Made by a program: the position numbers and the translations under genes | In this document: one piece after another, positions 1-9,449 of the stretch | How positions within the stretch are numbered: the first letter of the stretch is position 1 | Layout of the letters: every line of letters begins with the position of its first letter | NCBI GenBank assembly: GCA_900642245.1 | Contig: CAAAJI010000279.1 | Span: 6,283 to 30,064, forward strand | Source of the DNA: Fragilaria radians | Lineage: Eukaryota > Bacillariophyta > Fragilariophyceae > Fragilariales > Fragilariaceae | DNA length: 23,782 nucleotides | Reading direction: 5' to 3' | Notes under the pieces: generated by a model | The model's input: only the letters and a program-made list of their open reading frames with translations | Told to the model about the DNA's origin: nothing | Databases searched by the model: none

Positions 1-638
1 TGTATGGGCAGGCATCACTTGCGACATGGACTTGTGTGTGACAGAAATCGAATTCGGTATGTACAGGAACCAAACTGACGGCCCGAATCGATCCTTTATT
101 GTTTCTAACATTGTCACATTGCATCGAAAATAAAACAGAGTTCAATAACTTGGTGGGTACCATTCCAACTGAGATCGGTTTGTTAGACCATTTGGAACTT
201 TTGGGCATGGAACGTGGAGGCTTGCATGGAACTATTCCGTCGGAAATAGGAAGTCTCTCTAAGCTCTACTTTTTGGACATGGATTTCAATCAACTATCAG
301 GAAGTTTGCCTTCAGAAATGTTTTCGTTATCTCTCCTGGAGCAGTTGGACTTGAACAACAATCGATTAACAGGATCTATAGATGGTATCGGTGGTGCTTT
401 CTTGAATATGACTTTTATGCAACTGCATAACAATAATTTTACAGGAACCATTCCTGAATCAATTGGAGAATTTTTGAATTTGGATACATTTTCGATTCAC
501 AATGCTGAAATAACAGGCACCATGCCATCTTCAATCTGCCAATTGGTTTCTACTGGAACCTTGGAATCCTTATCTGCTGATTGTCTCGGCCCTAGCCCTG
601 ACATTGTTTGCTCGTGCTGCAATTGCCGCAAGGGATAA
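1..638 (+). CDS. Secreted-type leucine-rich repeat protein, 3' part (5' end outside window)
   Basis: The reading frame enters from the left at base 2 and encodes an LRR N-cap-like stretch (WAGITCDMDLCV). It is spliced at 56/139 and runs on to TAA at 636-638. About six plant-type LRRs of roughly 24 residues follow, with consensus LxGTIPxEIGxLxxLxxLxLxxN. The C-terminus is a cysteine cap (DC...VCSCCNC) and no transmembrane helix follows it. Such repeats form a curved ligand-binding solenoid, usually extracellular. The ligand is unknown and no signal peptide can be seen because the start is missing. The gene at 12818-13843 ends in the same type of cap, so the two are paralogues at least in part. 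The TTG at 99 lies inside the proposed intron and is not a start. LRR identity is certain; a role in recognition or adhesion is inference. Confidence 0.88.
57..138 (+). other. Intron of the LRR gene (82 bp)
   Basis: The donor GTATGT at 57-62 and acceptor AAACAG at 133-138 follow GT-AG rules. Removing these bases joins G56 to AG139-140 as a Glu codon. This fuses the frame of the N-cap (second frame) to the LRR frame (third frame). Without splicing, the upstream frame stops inside this segment. Confidence 0.85.
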
Positions 639-1192
639 AAGGAAAAAGGGGCAAACTTTAAGACTTAGAACTTTAAAAATAGTAAATAACTTACAATACT
701 AGAGTCCTTAAATGATGTACAACTAGTTTAGATCCATTAAGTAATACAGACTTAGCATGAATAACCAAGTCTGTCAAACGAAATGGACTGTCAAAACAGT
801 TTAACTTCTTTGCATCCAAACTCCCTTGATCACGGTTAACGTTAAGGCCTCATAATCCTTTTGAATGATCCCATTTTGGTCGACAATGTCGTGTGCTGTC
901 ATTCCAAGTTATTTTAGCTTTCAGACTAACGTTTCAACTCCTTGGATTTGATGGGCAATTCGAAAGAATTTAGAGGTTCAAGAAACGAAAATATTCAAAC
1001 TAATTTTTCCTCAGGAACCAAAAAGAAAAGAGTGCATTTTGACCTTTTAAGACTCAAAATTCCACATGAGCCTTAAGAAACAAAAATGTGAATGCCCTGC
1101 AGCTTTGTCCAGATATGAAAAAAACAATCTACAAGAGCTGGAAAGGGTTTATTTATTTATCCTAGATGTGAAAGACATGAGACCTTTTCAAG
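639..1192. other. Intergenic region between convergent LRR and PP2C genes
   Basis: This 554-bp AT-rich stretch lies between two 3' ends and should hold both 3' UTRs. I see no reading frame with family motifs, no tRNA-like structure and no repeat. Confidence 0.6.
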
Positions 1193-4165
1193 CTATACCA
1201 TACTATTCTTGGATTGAAATTCCTTGATTTCCTTTGAGGTCGCACAAAAGAATCGAATGATGATAACAGTTATGTTATCTGAGGATCCCAGGTGGACGGC
1301 GAGCTCTGCCAAACGTTCTGCAGCTTTTTTGGCCGAACATTTTTTCACAAGCAATAGTTCACGAGTGACGCGAACTGCGTCATCTGGATCGATCACGTCC
1401 CAAAAACCATCGCATGCGAGTAGAAGGAATTCATCAATGTAACTTTCATGACAGATCTTGTACACGCTAGTCTCAGGCTCCGAACTAACTAAATCACCCT
1501 TGAATATTCCACTGTGGTCGTTGGGAAGAGGAATGCTTTGGGGACAGATCCACCATTCTTCTTTGGGAGGACTTAAAGCGTCTGAAATCTTTTGATTAAA
1601 TTGAGCTTTAAAAAGGCGATCGCCAATAGCACGAGTCACAGCAAGGTCACCGCAAACGCGCTCTATTGACACCATTTTTGGAATAGAATTATTCTTCTTT
1701 TGTTGGCTTGACTGAGATTGGAGATACTGCTCAGAGAAGCAGCGCTTAAGAATTTCAAGGACATCCTTATCGCATAAATCCATACGTTGCATTTGTCCAT
1801 ACTGAACATCTTTCTCAGCTGTTATCCATCCATTTGCCTCGGCGATTCGCCGTTTTTCGTCATCTCGTGCTAATGTATGCACTTCAGCCACTTCCTTCCA
1901 ATAAGAATCGCGATATTGAGGATCATTATTGCCGTCATAAGCATCTGAGGTCGCGAGAGACCATTGTGCGTTTATATCGCCATCGGTCTCAAGCAATGTC
2001 CAGCCATCGTGATGAAGCTCGGTATCAGCATTTGTATTAGAGCCTATAGCTACCGATCGGCACATAACAGCTCGACAATCTCCAAGACTAGTTACAAACA
2101 ATTCACCATCAATTATTGTGGCGACGATAGCTGTCGATCCACTCTCCCAAGTCCTACCATCTTCGACACATAATCGACAAAACTCTTGATCCAAGGCATC
2201 TAGTGCCCTATGCATGGCTATCTTAACACGATCCGATGCATGATCAAGAGATGCTTGTTTCCATTCACGATAGAAATATTCCGCAAGGCGTTCAGTGGCA
2301 AATCTTGCTGCCTCGTTTCCGCAGTGCCCATCGAAAATTCCAAACATTCCTGGCTCGTGTTTTCCCCAATCGTCATTCAAAGTCTCAATGCCATCCTGTA
2401 ATATTTTTCTTGCGTCATGACATATGAAAAAGGCATCTTCGTTGGAGGTTCGCACACCGCATACATTTTTGGCACCAACTTCCCAGCGTAAGGTGGATAT
2501 ATGATTTTCGGTACGACTGCCTCCACCATAACAGCCAAAAGCCTGTGTGGAAGATGTGGTTACCAATGAGGAATTTCTCTTTTTATACGAGTCATCCAAA
2601 ATGGAACCGTTCACAACACTTGGATCAGCACAACCACCACGAAACATTCCTCCTGGCTGTTGTGAAATGAAACACGGCTCAAGAACAACCTTTATTGAGT
2701 CGGCCGTTATGATTTTTGGTTGCATGAAATCGGATGATGTTTTCCTTTTCGTCTCTGATGGCGATAAGCCTTGTTTAGCTTCTTCTTCCATCATTTGCCT
2801 TCGTCGTGATGGTGGAATGTACATGCCAACTTTCTTCGGTGGGGTTTTCATGTTTTTTTCTTTTTCAGGAGGCTGCAAACGGGATATCGAGAAATCCATT
2901 TGTATGTCTCCATTTGGTGAGACTTTGGGATCAATCGATTCAACAGGTTTTCTTTCCAAAATGGCAGTATCTTTGTCGATTTCGCTCTTCCTTCGACGGT
3001 GAAGTCCACTTCCGTGGGGAACAGAAAGAGCTGGAGATGGATTACTTTTTGACCAGAAGTCCAGAGAGTTGATTTTATCACATGGCTTTCGCTTGGCATT
3101 ATATTGGGATGACAGGTGCAAGTCGACGACATTTACTTTAGACCAAGCATCAACATACTCTCTAATAAATGACGAGAGTGACCTATGAAATTGAAAGAGC
3201 CATTCATTCAATGAAGCGTTGCTTCCAGCTTTGAGGATTAATCGGTCACCTGTTTCTGCTTGAAGTTCGAAGGCGAAATCCCCATACGCAATTTCTGCGG
3301 AGTGTACAGCAACAACATCTCGGAGTGTCACTCGCTTTTCCCAAATTTCATGAGCCTCATTACTTTCATTTGAAGAAGGGGTAGCAGCGGTGGACTTCAT
3401 GAAATTGCGAGGTAATGGAGACTTACTCAAGTCATTCGACTCTCCAATGCTTAAATTTGAATCACGACGGGATCGTTCCTGCGCGGCCTCCGATGATTCT
3501 CCATCTTCTTCACTGCGATAAAAGTAAAGGTAACCATCTAGAAGGATACAATATTTAGCGCGCCATATATGGCCATCATTAGGATCAATCCAATCTGATG
3601 GTGGGCTAGTATTTCGAGAAATGGGGACGGAGTTTCGGCGATGCCATTGATTTCGAATTTCCGTTGATCCTCCATTGACCGGAATGGGAATACTTTTTGT
3701 CGTAGTCTTTATTGGAGTGTACAGTGATGGTATTGAATCATGAGTATTGTTGGATGGAGCACATGGTGTGTTGAGTACATTTGATGTATCCTTCACAGGT
3801 TTCTCAGCCTTTGAAACTTGAATTCCAAAGAAGCGAGATAACTGATCCATTGTACAATTTTCTGTGGCATTTATCTTTTGATTGCATCTTGTAGTTTTCT
3901 TGACTTTACTGACGCTTACATTCTCCCCTTGTGCTTTGATGACTCCATTTCCATTGTGCACAGGAAGTGGCTTAGATTCCTTACCATCGTCTGATGAAGC
4001 AAAAACTGATGTTTGGTCCTGTTTTTTGTTCGTGTGTTGTTGTTGTTGAGAAGACTCATTCTCAGAAGATTTCTGCCAATTCCGAATAGGCGAGTTGGAA
4101 CGCTTGAGAAGATAACCGCAGTAGTTAATGGAATTAACTTCACTTGTAGTTCTAAATCGATTCAT
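1193..4165 (-). CDS. PH domain plus PP2C-type Ser/Thr protein phosphatase, 990 aa
   Basis: The frame runs uninterrupted from ATG at 4165 to TAG at 1193-1195. Residues 17-30 (GYLLKR...NW) look like the first PH strand. Residues 200-335 (WRAKYCILLDGYLYFY through LNEWLFQFHRSLSSFI) look like the rest, so a Q/S/T-rich insert of about 170 residues seems to split the PH domain. PP2C spans about 558-973 with the expected motifs: RTSNEDAF (572-579), FDGHCGNEAA (611-620), SGSTA (675-679), SLGDCRAV (693-700), LLACDGFWDV (915-924) and GSSDNITV (960-967). The metal-binding Asp residues D612, D919 and D963 are present, so it should be an active Mg/Mn-dependent phosphatase. The usual DGHGG reads DGHCG. A loop at about 705-830 is longer than in typical PP2Cs. 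PH suggests recruitment to phosphoinositide membranes, which is inference. Substrates are unknown. Confidence 0.92.
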   Translation of the reverse strand: MNRFRTTSEVNSINYCGYLLKRSNSPIRNWQKSSENESSQQQQHTNKKQDQTSVFASSDDGKESKPLPVHNGNGVIKAQGENVSVSKVKKTTRCNQKINATENCTMDQLSRFFGIQVSKAEKPVKDTSNVLNTPCAPSNNTHDSIPSLYTPIKTTTKSIPIPVNGGSTEIRNQWHRRNSVPISRNTSPPSDWIDPNDGHIWRAKYCILLDGYLYFYRSEEDGESSEAAQERSRRDSNLSIGESNDLSKSPLPRNFMKSTAATPSSNESNEAHEIWEKRVTLRDVVAVHSAEIAYGDFAFELQAETGDRLILKAGSNASLNEWLFQFHRSLSSFIREYVDAWSKVNVVDLHLSSQYNAKRKPCDKINSLDFWSKSNPSPALSVPHGSGLHRRRKSEIDKDTAILERKPVESIDPKVSPNGDIQMDFSISRLQPPEKEKNMKTPPKKVGMYIPPSRRRQMMEEEAKQGLSPSETKRKTSSDFMQPKIITADSIKVVLEPCFISQQPGGMFRGGCADPSVVNGSILDDSYKKRNSSLVTTSSTQAFGCYGGGSRTENHISTLRWEVGAKNVCGVRTSNEDAFFICHDARKILQDGIETLNDDWGKHEPGMFGIFDGHCGNEAARFATERLAEYFYREWKQASLDHASDRVKIAMHRALDALDQEFCRLCVEDGRTWESGSTAIVATIIDGELFVTSLGDCRAVMCRSVAIGSNTNADTELHHDGWTLLETDGDINAQWSLATSDAYDGNNDPQYRDSYWKEVAEVHTLARDDEKRRIAEANGWITAEKDVQYGQMQRMDLCDKDVLEILKRCFSEQYLQSQSSQQKKNNSIPKMVSIERVCGDLAVTRAIGDRLFKAQFNQKISDALSPPKEEWWICPQSIPLPNDHSGIFKGDLVSSEPETSVYKICHESYIDEFLLLACDGFWDVIDPDDAVRVTRELLLVKKCSAKKAAERLAELAVHLGSSDNITVIIIRFFCATSKEIKEFQSKNSMV

Positions 4166-5681
4166 TAGCTGAAGGAAAACGAGTACGTCAGGGGGCAGTC
4201 ATGCATCCGACTTACCTTGATACATGATTATGAAAATGAAATCCTGGTGCATCCCCTACAGACTTTGATAATGTTGAATCATTAAGATTAACCCTGGACG
4301 ACGATCGAGAGGATATTAATGGACCGTACATAAAGAAGAAGAATGAAGTGGTAAAGTCTGCTTGTTATTGAATTCTGTATTGGTTGGAGGAACAGTGCCA
4401 TCACTTATAAGGCAACCAATCCTTGATTTTTGATTGGGCCAATTTTTTTCAACCGCCATGGGATTGTAGGAACAATATTGGAAACTCTATCGAATTCCCA
4501 ACAAGTAAAAACCTGTAGACTGTTGTAGCAACCAGAAACTAGAAACCAGAAACGATTCCACAGGCATTTGCCTTTCTCGACCCCCCTTTCTATCGGCATC
4601 GCAATAGTTAATTTTGTAATTGCGTCCTAAAGTAGTCTATGACTCCATCCATTATTCTTGGTGTCTAATCTCTCTACTAGTTTGTAACCAATTGATATCA
4701 CTGGGGCAACTTTGTAATGGCAAAGAAATGCATAGTTCAGAAAAAATAGAATCCTGAAGCATATATTTGATTGCATCATGTGGCATATTTGGGCCAATGT
4801 TTTGAAATCATTTTCACTGCGAATTACACTCCAAAACAATTATTATCCGTAATTTGGATCAAATTAAGGCTCAAGAGAAACTATAGAAAATTAGCAGCTT
4901 TAGAATTAAAACATAGTGAAATATTTAAGTTACATCTAAGCAAGGAGGATCACCTGGGCCATAAAATGTTTATTGAGACAGTATAGTTAAATTCAAGTTC
5001 AAAGCACTAATAAGATTTGCTTTAGCGTTCCGTCAAAGCTTAAATGCTCCGACATTTTGATTCCTTTTGAAAAAATTGAAAAAGGTGGGCTATGATAAAA
5101 TTAGGAAGTGAGATCCATATTAGCTTCTTCTTAAGATATAGATTTCTATTTTTCCTTTGTATTTTGAATGAATTTTGCACAAAAAATCAAGTCTCACTAA
5201 TTCTTGATAGTAAACTCTGCAAAAGTGATAAATCTAATGATAAGTCAGCATCTCCAATGTCAGAATTTTCCAATCATTTTTAACTTCTTGAAACAAGCAT
5301 TCCTTTCTTGTTAGAAGTTCTCATAGCGTGATAATCTTATAGTAATATGAAGTTGGTGTTAGTGAATTGGAGAATAGAACTGTTTTCCAATTTTGAAAAA
5401 CGATATCACATTTTGGTTATGTCGGTTGGATCATAAAGGCATATTTGTAAACTATTTGTCATTGTATACGTGCCCTGAAAGCATGCTTCAGATCATCATT
5501 CTTCTCACCATTAAAGTCTCCAAAATAACTCCATTCACATAATCAAACATGTTTCTCTAGGTTTATAGATTTTTATTTAGTTGCAAGCTAAAAAAGTGAA
5601 ATCAGTAGAATTTGAAAAGCTATAAAAGTAATGTCCTAGTGTGTCGAGTAAAACTGTTCTTTCAGTTTACAATTCTATCCC
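4166..5681. other. 1.5-kb intergenic region between divergent PP2C and CTNS genes
   Basis: Both flanking genes start here and read outward, so both promoters should lie in this AT-rich stretch. The short open frames inside show no family motif. I found no tRNA, repeat or transposon ends that I can support. Confidence 0.6.
4169..4215 (-). other. Possible 5'-UTR intron of the PP2C gene (47 bp)
   Basis: On the minus strand, CAAG|GTAAGT is followed by a CTGAC branch-point-like motif and a pyrimidine-rich TTTTCCTTCAG acceptor. The acceptor ends three bases before the ATG at 4165. At 47 bp it is short, and no transcript evidence is available, so this rests only on good splice consensus. Confidence 0.42.
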
Positions 5682-6734
5682 ATGGAAACTTCCGAAGAGG
5701 AATTCCTAACGTCGTCACAAACTTCATTACTTGTAGGGGTTGAACAAAGCGTGGTCAATGATGCCAGACTAGATACACGCTGTAGATTTAAGAATGAGAA
5801 GTTGAAATTGCTTGCGTCCGGGACATTGTTGGTATGCTTGGGGACACTTTTGGGACTTATCTTTCCTCCTAATACCTCCCTACCATCTCCGATGTATCGT
5901 TTAGTGAGCAACATTATTGGGTATACTTATTTCGTTGCATGGAGTATTTCATTCTACCCTCAAGTATTATCGAATTATAAACGAGGGACTACGCAAGGGC
6001 TGAGTTCCGATTTTTGTGTCCTGAACGTAATTGGATTTGCTTGTTATTCCACGTACAATATCTGCTTGTTTTACTCCAAAGCTATTCAAGAGGAATACAA
6101 AGAGAGGCATGGTGGTTCCGAAGCCACAGTTCAAAGCAACGATGTAGCCTTTGCTGTTCATGCTATGCTGCTATCTTCCGTAACCTTGATTCAAATTGTA
6201 TATTTGAATGGGATTAAGGCGGCTGCACCAAGTACATTGGCTACGCTGCTTGTTGTGATCATACTTGTCTCCATTATGATTTACATTTGTGTAGTGCACT
6301 ATTTTGGAAGATCATCTTGGCTAGACTTTTTGTACTACTTAAGTTACATCAAGATACTGATATCGCTAGTGAAATATGTCCCACAAGTAATTCTGAATCA
6401 TTCTCGAAAATCAACATTGGGATGGAGTATTTCGAACATACTGCTAGACTTCACTGGTGGAGTTCTGAGCGTCTTACAGTTGATATTAGATTGTGCCGAT
6501 ATGGGCGACTGGACAGGAATTACTGGTAACACTGCTAAATTAGCTTTGGGAAACGTCTCCATCGGCTTTGATCTGATCTTTATGTGGCAGCATTATATAC
6601 TATATCCCCAAGAATTAGAGTCGCATGAAATCAGCGTTACACAAAATCTTCTCGATGAGGAACATATCGATCCTCATCACGACATCGATGATAACCGATC
6701 TTCTGGAATTCATCATAGCGTAGCATATCAGTAG
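5682..6734 (+). CDS. CTNS: Cystinosin, lysosomal/vacuolar cystine-H+ symporter (350 aa)
   Basis: This is a seven-helix PQ-loop transporter that exports cystine from lysosomes or vacuoles together with protons. The two PQ loops are SFYPQVLSNYKRG (about 90-102) and KYVPQVILNHSRKST (about 231-245). The segment YFVAWSISFYPQV closely follows animal cystinosin. Functionally important positions of the family are kept: NDV (153-155), SYIKILISLVKY (221-232) and LLDFTGG (254-260), the last holding the Asp tied to proton coupling in human CTNS. The N-terminal lumenal part is much shorter than in humans. A C-terminal LLDEE (323-327) could be an acidic dileucine sorting signal in place of the human GYDQL; that is inference. 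The ATG at 5682 is the first in frame. The gene has no intron and its stop is 16 bp from the stop of the convergent glycosyltransferase gene. Confidence 0.95.
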   Translation: METSEEEFLTSSQTSLLVGVEQSVVNDARLDTRCRFKNEKLKLLASGTLLVCLGTLLGLIFPPNTSLPSPMYRLVSNIIGYTYFVAWSISFYPQVLSNYKRGTTQGLSSDFCVLNVIGFACYSTYNICLFYSKAIQEEYKERHGGSEATVQSNDVAFAVHAMLLSSVTLIQIVYLNGIKAAAPSTLATLLVVIILVSIMIYICVVHYFGRSSWLDFLYYLSYIKILISLVKYVPQVILNHSRKSTLGWSISNILLDFTGGVLSVLQLILDCADMGDWTGITGNTAKLALGNVSIGFDLIFMWQHYILYPQELESHEISVTQNLLDEEHIDPHHDIDDNRSSGIHHSVAYQ

Positions 6735-6750
6735 TACAGTAACTCCGATG

Positions 6751-7977
6751 TCAAGGCACGTCATCGAGAGCTGCTAGCCTAGTTTTGGCTAAATACCAAA
6801 GTCGACCTCTGTAACGAGTATGCGTTTGTGCCTTATTGTAAGCTGACCAATAGGCGGAAGCATCAGAATTAGTCAGATTAATCCGATCTAAATTTCCAGA
6901 AACATTTTCATTATTGCCTTCTCCATCATTGTATAGCTTGTCATCAGCTTCCTTAACATCCAGTGGCATGGCATAATTGTTGTAAGGTCCATAGAGAGGA
7001 ACTTTATAAACATGATTTGCAGTTAGGCTCATGAAGATGTCTTCAGCATTCCATAATGGCTTCGACTCAGGAAGTATGTCATTGATAACATGTGCATAGT
7101 TGAAAAATTTGTGGCACAATTGACGCTCCAGGATCATAAACTTGGTCAATACAACTTCTACATCGCCAAGTAAAGTATCTGTATTGTAACCGTACCTTGA
7201 AGGCGCGCTCCAGTAGGAATAGCCGCGACCGTATCGCCCCACTATGCGGCGTGGATTGTCATTAAACTCAGAAAGGAGCTGATCAATTGCGTTGGCAGTG
7301 ACCTCTTGATCGTCATCCACAATAATTACCCACGGATTTTTGGCATCTTGACAATAATGAAATCGAAGCGCTAAACCGATCTTTTTATTCATTTCAGTTG
7401 CATCAATATTCTTTACTTTTGGCTGAACAAGTTGAAATTTAGTTTTCGGGTTTGAATGACAAAGTAAAATTTCGTCAATATTCTCGTGCTCCAGGAGAGT
7501 GGGAATCAATGTGCTTTTCTGAATCATATACGGACGTCCATGATTCATCAGCACCACAGAGACTCTCACGTCTTTAGGAGTCGTAACTTCTCGAAAAGGT
7601 GGTGGAACCAATCGCTGTTTTGACAGAACGTCGTTGTAGAAAGCGCGAACTTTGAAGTCACGGTACAATCGATTTACTTTGCTGTTTACCCATTGAATTC
7701 CGCTGAATAATATGACGAATAGGATGCAAACTGCAGCGATTTTGGAAAGGCATGGACGTTGATGAAGTATTCTCTTAAGGGAAGGATACAGATTTGGGAA
7801 AACAAAACAATTTCCATTTGCGATATGTCGACCATCTATTCTTGTATGCAATTCTTGAGATGGATGTAGCGGTAGCTGCTGCTGCTGCTCATGCCGAAAG
7901 CGCATCCTTGCTCCAACATTTTCCCCTACTCCGTTAAGCACACTCATGTTAGCTTTAACGGTGATCCCTACCGTCAT
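6751..7977 (-). CDS. Type II membrane glycosyltransferase, GT64 (exostosin C-terminal)-like, 408 aa
   Basis: A cytosolic Gln-rich N-terminus is followed by one membrane segment at about 77-97 (LSKIAAVCILFVILFSGIQW), a stem, and a catalytic domain from about 136. This is the layout of Golgi enzymes. The domain begins VSVVLMNHGRP, has a DxD-type nucleotide-sugar/metal site IIVDDDQEV (218-226), then RRIVGRYGR (243-251) and NAEDIFMSLTANHV (310-323). These parallel the DDD, RIVGF and NCEDIxxxxxA blocks of GT64. GT64 enzymes transfer GlcNAc or GalNAc; donor and acceptor here cannot be read. The ATG at 7977 is the first in frame and the stop is at 6751-6753. A GT2-like assignment is the main alternative. 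It is certain as a GT-A-type glycosyltransferase and less so as GT64. Confidence 0.8.
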   Translation of the reverse strand: MTVGITVKANMSVLNGVGENVGARMRFRHEQQQQLPLHPSQELHTRIDGRHIANGNCFVFPNLYPSLKRILHQRPCLSKIAAVCILFVILFSGIQWVNSKVNRLYRDFKVRAFYNDVLSKQRLVPPPFREVTTPKDVRVSVVLMNHGRPYMIQKSTLIPTLLEHENIDEILLCHSNPKTKFQLVQPKVKNIDATEMNKKIGLALRFHYCQDAKNPWVIIVDDDQEVTANAIDQLLSEFNDNPRRIVGRYGRGYSYWSAPSRYGYNTDTLLGDVEVVLTKFMILERQLCHKFFNYAHVINDILPESKPLWNAEDIFMSLTANHVYKVPLYGPYNNYAMPLDVKEADDKLYNDGEGNNENVSGNLDRINLTNSDASAYWSAYNKAQTHTRYRGRLWYLAKTRLAALDDVP

Positions 7978-9242
7978 TGGCTACGGGAACAACAATCAAA
8001 TTACTGGTACAGAGCAATTTAGTAGAAACACACCTCACTAGACTGCACTGAAACTGCATTTTGCCATCCATTACATGGTTCTGGCTATTGATCAGCAATG
8101 ACTAAGCCGTGATGGATTCGCTTAACATATTGACTCATTTGCAAATAAGAATTATCAAATCTGAGTGCAGATGATACCATGTTGTCAGATGAAATTAGGA
8201 AATACATCCGGAGTAATGAACTTGTAGGCCATGAATTCATGTCAGCCTACTTTTTTAATTTGAACTAGTGGTTGGAACTTGCTGAGCTACGCAGAGTTGA
8301 GTATTTAGACAAGAAGTAGTACTTTCTTAACAATGCTGTATTCGTTGTTAATTTTTAAAGCTTTTCATTCTTAGCTGCCAATTAAATCATGATTAAGAAA
8401 TAACTAAAATGGACAATTATGGAAAATTCAATGGTATTTGTATCATAATTCAAATATTTTAATGGATGACATGAAAAAGCTTCAAAATAAATTGTAAAGA
8501 AATGTCAGTGATATTCTACTTTAGTCAAATCTTGTTAAAGGCTTGAAAACGTTGGAGAATAAATTAATGAACAATACGGAAATGATGTAGTAGAAAATCC
8601 TGGATGGATAATCTGTTGATTGGCACATACAGTTCATTTTGGAGTCAAATAAGCTCTGAAGATATTGAGCCCAGAATTAACAACGTTCCGTTGTCTTGTG
8701 ATGCAATGTAGAAAAGGAATTTACAGGCAAATGCTTGATGAAAAGAATGCGGAACTTGCCTTTGAAGTTGCAGGCAGTTACCTAGATATGATACCGATGC
8801 AAGATGGGGCAGCATATACGAGTTGCGCATCAGTGCTCACAATCTTTGAGCTGCATTCAATGCATTTGTGAATAATTTATTGTGGGACTGCAGAACAAGA
8901 AACTTGATGACTATGAGTGGGCAAAAAAATATGCTTAATGTCAACTCTTTGTACTATATTGATTGATAATTGTGAACTGGACTCAGATGCCAGGCCACAG
9001 ACGCACTATGAATCAAGCGTATCAGATGCTGCCTTTGATCTGTACAGGGATGATACTGATTCATGTTGTTACATACCTTGAGTTAAGATCATTAAGATAA
9101 TACCTAACACTATAGGTTGTAAGCAATACAGTCAAATAATACTAAAATAGATTAATAAGGTTAAGAGATGTGTGTGTACCAATACTGGAGATGTTCAAAG
9201 CTATTATTAGTACATAGTAAATAATACTAGAATTAATATTCT
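7978..9242. other. Gene-poor AT-rich spacer
   Basis: The left end should hold the promoter of the glycosyltransferase gene. An open stretch at about 8647-8871 (plus) and degenerate-looking coding up to about 9080 show no recognisable motif. Nothing else is supported. The right end carries the left copy of the target duplication of the transposon that follows. Confidence 0.5.
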
Positions 9243-9250
9243 TATATTTA

Positions 9251-9351
9251 GGGAAAAGTTATTTACACACCCCAAATCGGTTATTTACACTCCATTACGA
9301 CCTAACCCTAACGTTTTTTCTTATACCCCGGAATTTTCATATATAGGGGAC
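9251..9351 (+). repeat. Left terminal inverted repeat (101 bp)
   Basis: It pairs with 10670-10770 with 97 of 101 positions matching. It holds two copies of GTTATTTACAC at 9258-9268 and 9280-9290, 22 bp apart. It also holds a telomere-like CCTAACCCTAAC at 9301-9312. Confidence 0.92.
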
Positions 9352-9449
9352 ATCCCCGGAACTGCAAGATCAACTTGATCTTTTCCCTTCTCATCCTTTC
9401 AAAGAAACTTATGCCACGAATGAGCTCTTGCCTATGGATTCAATGCTCA

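Noticed and set aside
99..638. Separate short LRR gene starting with TTG at 99
   Set aside because: The start is inside a good GT-AG intron, and the N-cap coding upstream splices in frame to the repeats.
2547..3002. Plus-strand frame of 151 codons inside the PP2C gene
   Set aside because: It is a shadow of the well-supported minus-strand phosphatase coding sequence.
8647..8871. Open plus-strand stretch in the spacer before the transposon
   Set aside because: No motif or family resemblance and no intron logic; composition does not differ clearly from the flanks.
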